NCBI GenBank assembly: GCA_013146195.2
Contig: CM028381.1
Coordinates: forward strand, 59,402,744-59,466,743
Origin: Codonopsis lanceolata
Lineage: Eukaryota; Streptophyta; Magnoliopsida; Asterales; Campanulaceae
Direction of reading: 5' to 3'
DNA: 64,000 bases
The notes below the pieces were generated by a model, which ran no database searches, was not told the DNA's origin, and saw only the letters and a program-made list of their open reading frames with translations. How positions within the stretch are numbered: the first letter of the stretch is position 1; each line of letters opens with the position of its first letter. The translations under genes and the position numbers were made by a program. Below are positions 33,906 through 44,495 of the stretch, one piece after another.

Positions 33906-34492
33906 CTGATTCCTGAAAATGATACGTTGGCAGCCTACTCAGTAAGCACGATCATCAGAGCATTTTAGGTACCTTAAAGTTATTTAAAATTTTATGTTTA
34001 AAATAGCGCCATTTAAATAGTAATATATCATAAAATAAATCGTTACACTGCTCAAATTTCTATAATAAATAGATGTAAAAATAAGCCGTTATTATGACCT
34101 ATTTTTTATAAAATATTATCTGCAACTCTAAAATGAGACTGCTGTAAGTTTATTTAAATCTTTTGTCATATATACATTTATATATTTAAATGCTTTATTT
34201 AAATTTTTAACTTTATAAAAAGATCATATTTAGCCAAAAAAAATCTATTTTAAGTCTGAAAGCGCAAGTTTGGTGCCTAACCTCTTCCTAACTCGTAACT
34301 TAGCCTCCGATCCCTTTATAAATCTGGTATATTTAGTTTTTCTTTGTTTATCCTTAAAATAAAGATGGCGACTCTGTTATTTATATTTTGAGTCACAATT
34401 GAGGCCGAACGTATTCCCCGCGCTTTAAAAAGGTTTTGAAACCATCCCGCTTTCCATGTGGCACGGTTCCGGTCAAAAACGGGGCACTCACA
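33906..34492 (+). mobile_element. 3' part of a Tat/Retand-like LTR
   Basis: Includes GATACGTTGGCAGCCTACTC (33922) and the block GGTGCCTAACCTCTTCCTAACTCGTAACTTAGCCTCCGA, which recurs at 37325-37365 in the Retand-like 5' LTR. It ends CGGGGCACTCACA (34492), comparable to CGGGGCACCCACA at 37983. The LINE at 33202-33892 split it from the sequence on its left. Confidence 0.65.
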
Positions 34493-34510
34493 ATGCCATG
34501 TTAAGGAACA

Positions 34511-34929
34511 ATTTTTTTAAAGGTAGGAGGGGACATAGACCTTACCCCTACCCTTATTTTTTTTTTATTATTTAAATGCCTTGAAATGCTACAATTATAT
34601 ATATATATATATATATGATGCATTTGGTATGGCCAAAACAAATGGTGCCTCTGTTAAGGCTTTGAACACCCGACCTCTCAGTTGAGAGTAGTGATGTACC
34701 AGGGTGCCTCTGGTAAGGCTTGAACACTTGACATCTCCATTAAGATAAGCGAGCAGTTACATGGGGCCTTTAGGTAAGCCTTGAACAACAACGTTGCCTC
34801 TAAAGAGGCTTGAACACCCGACCTTTCTATTGAAAGGTGTAAAGTCCAGGGTGTCTCTAGTGGGACTTAAACACCCGACCTCTCTGTTATGAGAAATGAG
34901 CAGTACCAGTTGAGCTAAAGCTTGTTGGT
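34511..34929 (-). mobile_element. tRNA-derived SINE with repeated tRNA 3' halves and target-site duplication
   Basis: Flanked by GTTAAGGAACA (34500-34510) and GTTAGGGAACA (34930-34940), one mismatch. On the minus strand it starts with an A-box-like GCTTTAGCTCAACTGGTAC, then a B-box-like block GGTCGGGTGTTTAAGTCC. That second half (GAGAGGTCGGGTGTTCAAGC) recurs about three more times at spacings of roughly 60-90 bases before a GGGGTAAGGTCTATGTCCCC tail and A-run (plus-strand T-run at 34512-34518). An (AT)10 tract lies at about 34593-34616. It inserted in the long-LTR fragment. Confidence 0.7.
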
Positions 34930-34940
34930 GTTAGGGAACA

Positions 34941-36184
34941 CTTCTATCATGTCAAAAACATATTTTAATCCACTTTCAAAATCTGTAAATTTTGGGTCAT
35001 GAACCTAAACTTGAGTATTTGATTTTCTGTTGAGTTTTAATGTTGTTCAAAATTAACATCATTTGGAACAAGTATTGTAAATGAACTTGTTGTAGTTGTC
35101 AACTTCCATGTGATGATCATCCTAGGGTTTCACCAAGTGTGAAATTGTGTACTTGCTTGGCTAGGATTGCTATTGGACTTAGTCATCTAACTAGAATGCT
35201 TTCGAAAACATAGAAGAGGGCCTTGGAATGGATATAGCAATTTTTTTTTAAGGAAAGCAGGGCGGCACTTGCAGGAATTTATTAAATAGAAAAAAGGATA
35301 CAAACATGAGGGGGACAACCAGCCAACAACAGGCAGGGAGCCTTACCTCTAAAGGAAATACAAATGGGACTATTTCCTAAAACTATAGAAACCAGCAGCA
35401 TCAAAGGCCAATGCCTTTTTAACAACGACAGGCAAAAGAGAATAATCTATGTAAACAAGATGACTGCCGTGCTCATGCGCAATAGCTGCAAGACGATCTG
35501 CCACCATATTCTGCTCACGGAAAACATGCGACAAAACACAATCACCCAATAAATCCCTACAATCCCGAAGAGAGTATACATAACGCCAAGGCTCATGGTG
35601 CCCTCTCGATAACACATTAACTGCCGTAAGCAAATCAGATTCCACCACAACAGGATCAAGCCGAAGAGACTGACAAAGCTGAAGCCCCTCTTTGAGAGCC
35701 AAAATTTATTCCCTCATATTTGTATCATGTCCATAATTACTAGAAAAAGCGCCAACGAAACCACCGGAAGCATCTCGAATAATCCCCCCACCCGTACACC
35801 TCCCATCCTTTGAAGAACCATCCGTATTAAGTTTGAAACCAACAGCCGGAGATCCCCAACGAACCCAAACCCCACGTCTTTTACGGACTGGTTTGACCCA
35901 ATGGATATAGCATTCATGTTCTATTTGGTTGCACTTTTAGCAGCGACTCATCGGAGTTGAGTTTAGGGAGTTATTGAACAATACCGACTCTGTATTCAAT
36001 CCCTACGAAGTTTATAGTTAATTCGGCTAATGTAATAGCTTATGAGACTCTGGAATGAATTGAAGTTTATGCTTTGATATATGTGCTTATGAGACTCAAT
36101 TTAGTTCCTATGTGTTCTATATGATCATGACAAAGATATGCATAATCTAAAGCATGTTGTGGAGTGTTATGCCTATTTGACATG
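34941..36184 (+). mobile_element. Fragment of a long-LTR gypsy LTR hosting a LINE insertion
   Basis: 35940-36184 matches 11240-11415 (GACTC..CGGAGT, GAACAATACCGACTC, ATGCCTATTTGACATG), and the left part resembles 49190-49330. It is split by the LINE at 35240-35899 and truncated at 36184 by the start of the Retand-like LTR. Confidence 0.6.
35240..35899 (-). mobile_element. 5'-truncated LINE tail with RNase H domain and 13-bp target-site duplication
   Basis: Flanked by perfect AATGGATATAGCA duplications at 35227-35239 and 35900-35912. The minus-strand frame 35370-35702 (110 aa) reads the RNase H end of a plant LINE: GLQLCQSLRLDPVVVESDL (Asp), then FREQNMVADRLAAIAH (Asp) and VYIDYSLLPVVVKKAL. 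Upstream RNase H sequence in other frames covers 35714-35917. The 3' end has the CAAGTGCCGCCCTGC block shared with the LINE at 33202-33892 and a short A-run (plus-strand T-run 35241-35249). It is the same LINE family, in the opposite orientation. Confidence 0.92.
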
Positions 36185-36359
36185 TGTAGACACCCCAATT
36201 TCGTACCCCTGGTGTGTAACTCTGGCATGTGATATCAAGGCCTGTTAAAACTTAACAAATGTCGAGTTACAGGGTTTAAAAGTGTAAAAGATAAAGCAGG
36301 ATGCACAAAACAATGGAATGTAGGGGCTAAAGTGTCAAAAATGGCCAAAGTTTGAGAAG

Positions 36360-36415
36360 CTGGCGCTGCCTAAAGGACTTCTTGGCGCGGCGCCCAATCT
36401 AGGTTATGGTAGCGC
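36360..36415 (+). promoter_or_regulatory. GC-rich cassette upstream of the Retand-like TATA box
   Basis: TGGCGCTGCC, TTGGCGCGGCGCCCAA and TAGCGCCC lie within 56 bases, 140 bases upstream of TATAAATAGA. The sequence is unrelated to the Athila palindromes, but the position relative to the promoter is comparable. Three GTGCTACAG repeats follow (36431-36463). Confidence 0.4.
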
Positions 36416-36554
36416 CCATTTTGTGCTACAGTGATCCCCCAAGTGCTACAGGAGTGCTACAGTTCACGTAATGTACAATTATTTCGGCCTTCTGTACGAG
36501 CAAATGAAGCACGAAGTGAGGAATTTTAATTCCCCCTATGTCCCTCTCCCGGCC

Positions 36555-36564
36555 TATAAATAGA
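36555..36564 (+). promoter_or_regulatory. TATA box of the Retand-like LTR
   Basis: TATAAATAGA in a C/G-rich context (GGCCTATAAATAGAGGCCCC), with the flanking GGCC..GGCC forming an inverted pair. Transcription would be expected to start about 30 bases downstream. Confidence 0.75.
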
Positions 36565-37500
36565 GGCCCCGGGGTTCGCTTTCAACACACCTTTGAAACC
36601 CCAAAATCTCTCAGCGTTGTTGTTACGCTGCGAGATTTGTGAGCAATCGAGAGATAGTAAGCGTCCCCTCCTATAAAGCCTGGAAGCCCTGCCAAAACTC
36701 CTCCAAAAGCAAATCCAAACGGTCAAAGTGATCCCTAGCCCTCTAGTTAGTTATCCACCCTATTTCCCCGGTCCAAAACTCTCGGAAAGAGTAGTTGCTC
36801 TGCCAGAGTGAAAAGGCCAAATCAGCCAGAAATAAGCCCTTCTTCTGCCCAAATTCCGCCAGCAGCAAGCAAGCACGCGCCAAAAAGCAAGCAGTTGCTC
36901 CACCCGTTATACGGGTCCCAAAAGCAACTCTCGCAAGCAGTCACTCTGCCCGAACCGCAGCAGCAGCAATAGTAAAAAAGGCTCCCTCTCTCGAGAAGGA
37001 CAGAGCGAGCACCCCACGCTCTAAAGGTGAGCCTTTAAGGGCGTTTATTTTATAAAAAGCTATTTTCCATCCGGCCCAATGTAAAAATATAAGCCGTTGT
37101 GCTGTTCGGATTATTTTAGAAAATAACATGTAAAAGAGTCATTATTATGGCCAAATATTTTTAAATGTATTTGTAATTATTAGAAGGAAATGGCTGCAAG
37201 TCCGTAAATAATGAAAATATGTATGTATTTCTAGGTAGTTAATCATTTATTTATTTGCTAGATAAATATAAAAAAAAGCATACTTTAGCCAAAAACCGCT
37301 TTTGAGACCGAAAGGGCGAGTTGGGTGCCTAGCACCTCCCCAACTCGTAACTTAGCCTCCGAACTCGTTTTTGCATTCTCTGGTTTTTATTTTTTTTGGT
37401 TTTTCTTTATATCTTCCTTAAAATAAAGATGACGACTCTAGCAAAACATTTTGGATCGCAGTGGGGCATCGCAACTCCTTTCTTGCACTTTCCCGCTTTC

Positions 37501-37948
37501 TCCTAAAAAAGGGAGAATGTGAATGAAAGGGTGATGTATTCCTATATCCTGGTATCCTCTAAACAAGGGATAACTTGATATAGAAAACCCAAAGCACTCA
37601 TCGTGATCTGAAATAGGCCATAAGGCAATTTTCATAAAGTTGGTAGTGGGGCCCGCAACATCCTTTTTTGCACTTTCTATTTTCCCCTACACAAGGGAAG
37701 ATGTGAATGAAATGGTAATGCTTTCCTGCATCCTGTTATCCCCTAAATAAGGGATAACCTGATACAGAAAACCCATAGCTCCCATAACGGACCAAAAATT
37801 CACTGAAGTGAACGAGGCGTATTCAACGCGCTTTTTGACAGCACTCCTCTCGCACTTTTAATTTCGTCTTCCCCTAGACAAGGGAGGATGGAATGAGAGC
37901 AGTGGTGTCTGCATAGCATCCGCACGCCGCATTCCCCTAACCAAGGGA
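37501..37948 (+). repeat. Six inverted-repeat motifs TCCCCTANNNAAGGGA in the LTR
   Basis: Copies at 37501-37514 (shortened), 37555-37570, 37683-37698, 37739-37754, 37870-37885 and 37933-37948. They form three pairs whose members lie 54-63 bases apart and alternate with TGCACTTT- and CCTGNTATCC-type segments. So a unit of about 185 bases carrying two hairpins is present three times in the transcribed LTR part. Confidence 0.8.
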
Positions 37949-37984
37949 GCGCGGGGCGCGGGCCGCAACCCGGGGCACCCACAG

Positions 37985-38002
37985 TGGCGACTCTACTGGG
38001 GA
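37985..38002 (+). promoter_or_regulatory. Primer binding site (tRNA-Arg type, Tat lineage)
   Basis: TGGCGACTCTACTGGGGA lies one base after the LTR end CACA. TGGCGACTC is the PBS form seen in Tat/Ogre elements. Confidence 0.85.
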
Positions 38003-38250
38003 GATCGTTTTTATTTTAAATAAAAATGGAGACCTAGACTCATAAAAAAAAATTTGTTTTTCTTTGTTTCTGGCTAAAGTATGCTTGTTATATTTATTTA
38101 AGCATTTGAATATTTGCGTTCCTATAACATCCGTATGTATATTTGTGGATATGATCCTCCATCTTGCAGCAGTTTCGTTCCAGTCGCTGTTACGAATATG
38201 TTTAAAAATTTGTATTTTTGCAACAAAAAAAAGCAAAAAAATCAAAAAGT

Positions 38251-38251
<1 letters not shown>

Positions 38252-38295
<44 letters not shown>
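38252..38295. repeat. (AT)n microsatellite
   Basis: Uninterrupted AT run of about 44 bases in the leader of the Retand-like element. Confidence 0.95.
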
Positions 38296-38299
<4 letters not shown>

Positions 38300-38915
38300 A
38301 AATTCCCGGGAAGCATAACGAAAGGGCTGGGGCTTTATTTTTATTATCGCCCTATTTTATTATTACTTTATTTTCCGCTCTATATTATTTTTCCATTCTA
38401 CTTTATTTTATTACGCAACATTTGTACATATTTCATTTAATTCTGTTATTTTATTTTGGGGACTAGAACCAATTTGTAATTATTAGGGATAGATAGATTC
38501 TCCGCTTTTCTTTCTATTTCTTGATTTGATTTGCTTGCTTGCTTGCGCTCCAACTAAAAAACCGAGAAAATCCACAAATAACAGCATGACAGGCCACGTC
38601 TGTTTTATTTTCTGTCTCTATATCTAAAATAATTTTAAAAAAAAAGAGATTTTACTGTTTTTTAGAGGCTGCACGCACGCGCACGCATGTAAATATATTC
38701 CGAATTGCTACCCTACACCATGGCCGGCCTACCCCCTGCATAAGCCATCGTTAGACTGCATATAGATTCTCAGGACACTTTAAAGACCGACCGGTTTTTG
38801 CATCTCTGAATCGTGGGTCAGCCCCTGTGAAAAAAATATATATAAAAAAAATGATGAAGAATGCGCAAGTCAAAAAACAAAATGATGGAAAAAATGTGCA
38901 AGTAAAATTAAAAAA

Positions 38916-38919
<4 letters not shown>

Positions 38920-38979
<60 letters not shown>
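38920..38979. repeat. (AT)n microsatellite
   Basis: Uninterrupted AT run of about 60 bases, the second one in the same leader. Confidence 0.95.
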
Positions 38980-38983
<4 letters not shown>

Positions 38984-39425
38984 GGGCTGATTCATTATTT
39001 TCTGATGCTCGACCTAGACCATTTTGAATGGTAGATCCCGGAAAGAATATAGGCCCTTCACCTGGGATCAGTCCGATCTTGGGGAGTCGAAAGGCAGGTG
39101 GAATACGAGGGTCCTATACTCTGGAGAAAGAATCCACTATTCCAGGGAAAGTCCTAAAACTGTCAAAATAAAGCAGGTGCTTATCCGGTCAATTGTAGGA
39201 AAAATAAATAAAATATAATAAAATATACTAATAAAGGCACGCTGTACTCCTAGCCCAGAAAGCCTTCAGCCAGCCTTCTGATACCTCAAATCCCATTTTC
39301 TTTAGAAATCTGGCCCGAATTTGGAAAGGCAGAGATAGTACTGACCGGTTGATACGGGATACGGGATACGGGCACCAAAATCGATCGAAAATATCGAGGC
39401 GAATCGAAAAAGAGCGATTCGAGAG

Positions 39426-41163
39426 ATGCAGTCCGAGCAAGATGGCAAAGAAAGAAGTGAGCAATCGCTATGGGTACCGATGGGCTCCGTGGATACGCCC
39501 GACTCGGCTATGCAACGCTGGCTAGACCAAAATTTGGGTGCACAGACTGATCGTATAATGAACCAGATGGCTAATCTGGTGCAAAAATTAAAATCCAGTG
39601 GTGAGGTAATCTCTTCCCCTGCAATCCCTCAAGAAGCATCAACCTCTCATGTTCCTCCAAATCCAAACTCTCAGCCAAATACTAACCCACCAAATACTGC
39701 CATTACCCCAAATCCAAATCCTCCACCTAGTCCCTATTACCCAAATATCAACCCTTTTCTATCCTATCCTCCATGTCCTCTCCCAGGCACCAATATCCCC
39801 AGAGCCCAAATGACCTCCCTTTTCCCATAACCAATCCGCTCCAGAATAGCCCACATATGGACCCAAAAAGTTATAACCCGCCAGGCCAAGTTACTACCTA
39901 TTTACCTTTTAATGATCCTGGCCACCAAACCGAAACCATCAACAACCCACCTGCCCAAAATTCTTATCCTGCCCAAAATCCTTATCCAGCCCAAAATCTC
40001 TATCCTGTCCAAAATCCCTATCCTGCCCAAAATCCTTATCCAGCCCAAAATCCTTACCCTGCCCAAAATCCTTACCAAATACCGTAGCCAGAAATTAACC
40101 AAGCCTTCCCTAATTTTGCCAGCATATACCAAAAACCAACTCCCCCTCCCACCAAAATGGAGGCTGACATGGAAAACATGAAAAGTATAATGCTCAAATT
40201 TCTAAACAAAGGGGAATTTTCTACGCGGGCATTGGTATTGCAACCTTCGACAATATTACCTTCAAAATTCAAAATGTCTGACATAGAGAAATTCGATGGG
40301 ACTGGATGCCCTATATCCCACTTGAAATCCTATTCCACTGGCATGCAATCAAGGGGAGCTAGCTTTGAAGCTATGGCTTCCAATTTCCACCTCACCTTAA
40401 TAGGGGCTGCCAAGTAATGGCTAATGTTGTCAAATAGTAGCACCATGAGTACTTGGGACCAGATAGCTGAAGGGTTCCTAGAAAGGTACAAAGACAACAC
40501 TAGCCCTGAAAATAAAAGAGACCTTGAGTCGTGCACCCAAAGAGAAAAAGAAACATGTGCTGAATTTGCAGTCAGGTGGAAAAGAAAACTGGCCCAAACG
40601 TTCGACAGACCTGATCCGGCTGAGTCTTCCAGGATGTTCATTAAAAATCTCCAACCCATATACCTGGAACACATGCGGTATCTCCCTATAGCAATTTTAA
40701 AGAAATAGTGGAGTTAGGAACCCGTATTGATGAAGGTATACGGACGGGGCAATTAAAAGTCAATACACCTCCCAGCTCTTTCCGTTACTCTAAAGGAAAG
40801 GCAGCCGCACCAGCACCCGCCGTCAATATGGTAGGAAATGCATCAACCACTTTTCCTACCCAAAACTATAGCACCGTTCCATGGTCCTACGGATCAGACA
40901 AGTCTATCAACGCAATCGGAGGGAATAATGGCCCAAACATAAATTTTAGAAATCAAAACAGGGCGAACCAGTATTATGATGAGCTGCAAGCTCCCCAGTC
41001 TGTGATGCTGCAGGGGCTAATGGCACAAGGAGTGCTAAAGCCTTTGGAAGGCTATAAGCCACCACGACTTGGAATCATGCCCAGTACTGTGAATACCATC
41101 GCTGCAGTGGTTACTTCACCGATAAATGCTATATACTCAAAGATGCTATCCAGGACCTCATAG
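39426..41163 (+). pseudogene. gag of the Retand-like element
   Basis: Start at 39426 (MQSEQDGKERSEQ). A Pro/Asn-rich N-terminal part shifts frame near 39800 and contains a hexapeptide repeat PAQNPY (39950-40075, seven copies). After a stop at about 40087, the capsid part continues at 40157-40417 (KMSDIEKFDGTGCPISHLKSY), is interrupted by TAA after LIGAAK, and goes on at 40424-40708 (WDQIAEGFLERYKDN, CTQREKETCAEFAVRWKRK) and 40708-41163 (a typical Tat GTRIDEGIRTGQL segment). The order and motifs match Tat-lineage gag. At least four lesions are present. Confidence 0.85.
39950..40075 (+). repeat. 18-bp coding minisatellite (PAQNPY)n in gag
   Basis: Seven in-frame copies of an 18-base unit (TATCCTGCCCAAAATCCT) encoding PAQN[SPL]Y. 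Two copies carry substitutions (PAQNLY, PVQNPY). Confidence 0.9.
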
Positions 41164-41231
41164 ATGATAAGGTTATTGAAAAGCCTCCTCCCAGACCAAA
41201 TATAGTCAATAACCCTCTACCTCAAATCAAT

Positions 41232-42434
41232 ATGATTGAGGTTGATGAAAAAATTTGTGTACCCAAGTTTGAAATAAATAAACGTCCATTACCATATATC
41301 CTTGTTCCTTTCTCTCCATCTTTATCCATAAAAGAGCCTAGCTGCAATATGGTCTCTTGGGATACCATCCTGGGTAGCCAAAATACTTGCAATATTAAAA
41401 AAGCCACTTGGGTCAGTGGGGATATTAGCCACCTTACCAGATCTGGCCGAGCCTACCAACCAAACATGGAAAGAGGTGACCACTCTGGCATAGACCAAGA
41501 AACATATATAGGGGCTAAAGCGGTGGAAGATACTTTATTAGCTCAGATGAAGAAAACTCAGGCTAACATATCCATCTGGGGCTTGCTTTGTGCTTCCAAA
41601 ACCCACCGTGATACGCTGGCTAAATCTTTAAGCCAAGTAGTCATTCCTATTGAAACCTCCCTAAATGAGCTCACTCAAATGATCGGAAACATTCACTTTG
41701 GGAATGTGATAATGTTTACTGATCTAGATCTGCCAAGGGAAGGAACCAACCACATTGATGCTCTCCATATCAATGTGGGAATAATGGAAAAATAGGTTCC
41801 CCGAGTTCTAATAGACAATGTGTCTTCTCTAAATGTATGTCCCGCTAGCACACTGGTAAAACTGGGAACAAAAATATCATAACTTACTCCTTCATCGCAG
41901 ACAGTAAGGGCATGCGACAACACTAGTTGATGTGCCCTAGGGGTGGTCACTTTAATGCTGACTATTGGGCCATTAAACATGCCGGTTGGGTTCCAAGTCC
42001 TGGATATACCAGCCACTTTTAGCTTGTTGCTAGGACGCCCTTGGATCCATGGGGTAAAAGGGGTAGCCTCTTCATTGCACCAACGTGTCAAATTCATCCT
42101 CGATGACCACATAGTAATTATTTTGGTTGATAAGATCGTGGAAAACAGAGAAAGCGAGGATATCCGAATCCTCGGAATAGAGCATGAAGACACGGGTATA
42201 TTACTCAGTGGCTTTGAGGTTATCTCCCAAGCTGTGGTCAATGCCATTGAATATGGGCGAGAAACTGGCATCATTGGAAAGAAAGCCACATCCCTAGGAA
42301 ACATGATCCCTTTAAACATGTTTCGAAAAATGAATTACATGCCTGGTTTGGGTCTCGGCAGAAATCAGCAGGGGCTTGTTAACTTAGTAATTATGTCAGT
42401 ATTCTCACGGATAAAATGGAACAGGTTACCCTAG
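41232..42434 (+). pseudogene. Protease region and G-patch-like segment of the Retand-like element
   Basis: 41232-41795 is the variable region before the protease (KATWVSGDISHLTRSGRAY is a conserved Tat motif). The active site VLIDNVSSLNVCPAS lies at about 41806-41850, in the same frame after a TAG; the family has D-N-G, so Gly is replaced by Val. The terminal LLLGRPWIHGVKGVASSLHQ is at about 42020-42080. Further on MNYMPGLGLGRNQQG (about 42330-42375) matches the G-patch-like motif that follows the protease in Tat elements. Inactive because of the active-site change and stops. Confidence 0.8.
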
Positions 42435-42897
42435 ATCCCCGCAGCACTGCATATAAGACTGTCACTATTGAAAACACTTGTTCTATAGATCAAGATGATT
42501 ATGCTCTGGTCCTATTAGATGATGAATGCCTGGAGGATAGTTTCCTGGGTATGATAGACTGAAGCACTTATTATGAAAAGTTCCCTCGAAGTTTGTTTGA
42601 GCAGTATCACCGAGCAAGCCTCTCGCACTGGTATACTACGATCGGCCCGCTCTTCGACGCCCGTAGATCCGTGGACCGCTTGTATATAATATTCCCCTTC
42701 CTTCCCCTAGCTTTACGGATTGGTCATCTACCGATCCGCTCCCTAAAGTTGAGGATCTCAAACCCCAGATCCTTAATAATGTAAATAACCCTGTACAGTT
42801 TGCTATTAATGGTAATCTAAATGTCTTTGCTTATTCCTTAGTTGCACCTATATTAAAAGACGCATTAAATAATTATAATAATGAGTCATTTGATGAA

Positions 42898-43975
42898 ATG
42901 GACCCAAAAGATAAAAATTATTTGCTTGAGCTTGTAAAGTCACCGATCACTGTGAACAAAGATCATTCATCACAGAAGAATCAAGACTTATCCATTATCA
43001 ATCTGGGGCTGAACAATGAAATAAAAGAAATCAAAATCGGCAGCTACTTGCAAGGCTCTGAAAGGGTAGCACTTATTGATCTTCTCAAAGAATTCGTAGA
43101 TATCTTCGCATGGTCCTATGAAGATATACCCGGGCTAGACCCAGCCATAGTCGAACACCGGATCCCCATATATGCAGATGCTCGGCCAATCAAGCAAAGG
43201 CTCCGCCGAATCAAGCCGGAATGGTCACTACAAGTGAAGGAAGAAATCATGAAGCGCTGTACAAGTTTATTCGGTAGTTGAATACCGATCCTGTCAGTCT
43301 AATATAGCGACTGCTCCCCAAGCCCAACGGAAGGTCCTGATTCCGCATAGATTTCTCATGACTTCAACAAAGTGTCGCCTAAAGATGACTTCCTCTACCC
43401 AATATAGATATGTGGTAGACGCTGCCGCCGCCACAAAATCGATCTTTCGTCGACGACATGCCGGGCTACAATCAAATCAAAATGGCAACAGAAGACCAGG
43501 AGAAAACTTCATTCACCACTCCCTGGGGAACTTATTGCTACAATGTCATGCCATTCGGGCTAAAAAAATGTCGGGGCTACTTATCAAAGGGCTGCCACCA
43601 CCCTCTTCCACGACATGATCCATAAAGAAATCGAAGTCTATGTCGATGACATGATCGTGCACTCCAGCGACGCCAACGGTGCTCATATCAAAGACCTTCG
43701 AAAATTCTTCGAAAGGTTGAGGAAGCACCAGATGAAGCTTAACCCCACCAAATGCACATTCTGGGGTTACCAAAGGCAAGGTCCCGGGGATTCATGGTGA
43801 CAGAGCAGGCATCGAGATCGAGCCAAAGAAAAATTAAAGCCATCATAGAGATGCCGCAGCCAAAAACTCCAACCGAAGTTAAAGGCTTCCTAGGCCGACA
43901 AAGATATCACCTGCTTCATGAACCCATGACATCTATATGTGAGCCTCTCTTCAAACTCTTAAAGAAAAAATATTG
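42898..43975 (+). pseudogene. Reverse transcriptase of the Retand-like element
   Basis: 42898-43281 has the lead-in FVDIFAWSYEDIPGLDPAIVEHRIPI and KQRLRRIKPEW. The middle (43290-43610) is scrambled by several frameshifts, though pieces such as KMTSSTQ, YNQIKMA and TPWGTYCYNVMPFGL-like sequence are present. The catalytic box is in 43615-43800: EVYVDDMIVHS, followed by KHQMKLNPTKCTFW. 43752-43976 continues with MPQPKTPTEVKGFLGR. Order and motifs are Tat-type. Confidence 0.85.
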
Positions 43976-44448
43976 ACCAAGTCTGGGATGAGAAATGCCA
44001 GCTAGCCTTCAAAAAAATAAAAGCCTATCTTACCAATCCACCTGTGCTAGCTCCGCCCCATACACATAAACCGCTCCTCATATATTTAATCATCACAGAC
44101 ACGTCAGTAGGGGCTATGCTCGCCCAAGAAAAAGAAAATTCCTACGTTGAAAATGCCATATACCTCATAAGTAGGAAGTTGCAAGGAAGCGAGCTAAATT
44201 ACTCAGCACTAGAGAAAAGCTTCATCGGCCTAGTCTGGGCAACGCAAAGGCTCAAGACCTATCTGCAAGGACGATCCATCAAGCTCATCTCCAGGATGAA
44301 TCCTATAAAGTACATCTTCGGCAAGCCATCACTATCTAGTCGACTGGCTAAGTGGTCATTTCGCCTCAACGAGTTTGACATAACCTATGTCACACTCAAA
44401 TCTATCAAAGTCAGCGTAATTGCAAACCATTTAGCTTATCCGCCTTAA
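43976..44448 (+). pseudogene. First (Ty3-type) RNase H of the Retand-like element
   Basis: 44044-44448 encodes LAPPHTHKPLLIYLIITDTSVGAMLAQE, SRKLQGSELNYSALEKSFIGLVWATQRLKTYL and LISRMNPIKYIFGKPSLSSRLAKW. The second catalytic Asp region (usually xxSDxxP) reads LISRMNP, so the active site seems degraded; Tat elements commonly show a degenerate first RNase H beside the acquired second one. Confidence 0.8.
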
Positions 44449-44495
44449 AAGTGTAAGATGCAGTTTAAGCCTAGCTTCGTAGCATTTAAGGTGTC

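Larger units (their letters stand above)
36185..37983 (+). mobile_element. 5' LTR of the Tat/Retand-like element (1,799 bp)
   Basis: Starts TGTAGACACCCCAATTTCG (36185), the usual start of Tat/Ogre LTRs, and ends GGGGCACCCACA (37983). It contains a GC-rich motif cluster (36360-36415: TGGCGCTGCC, TTGGCGCGGCGCCC, TAGCGCCC), a clear TATA box TATAAATAGA (36555-36564), then a leader. Its 3' part carries six copies of an inverted motif TCCCCTANNNAAGGGA. The LTR interrupts the long-LTR fragment at TTTGACATG. Confidence 0.88.
38003..39425 (+). other. 5' untranslated region of the Retand-like element
   Basis: No protein-like frame. It contains two AT microsatellites (38252-38295 and 38920-38979) and AT-rich sequence; a direct triplet GATACGGGATACGGGATACGGG occurs at about 39353-39372. 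Ogre elements can have an extra ORF here, but none is visible. Confidence 0.6.

Noticed and set aside
34790..34940. A functional tRNA gene
   Set aside because: A- and B-box-like parts exist on the minus strand but there is no proper acceptor stem or anticodon arm, and the unit is embedded in a SINE with tail and target duplications.
38064..38440. Open frames of 84 and 108 codons in the Retand-like leader
   Set aside because: Contain IYIYIY runs from an AT microsatellite and no domain.
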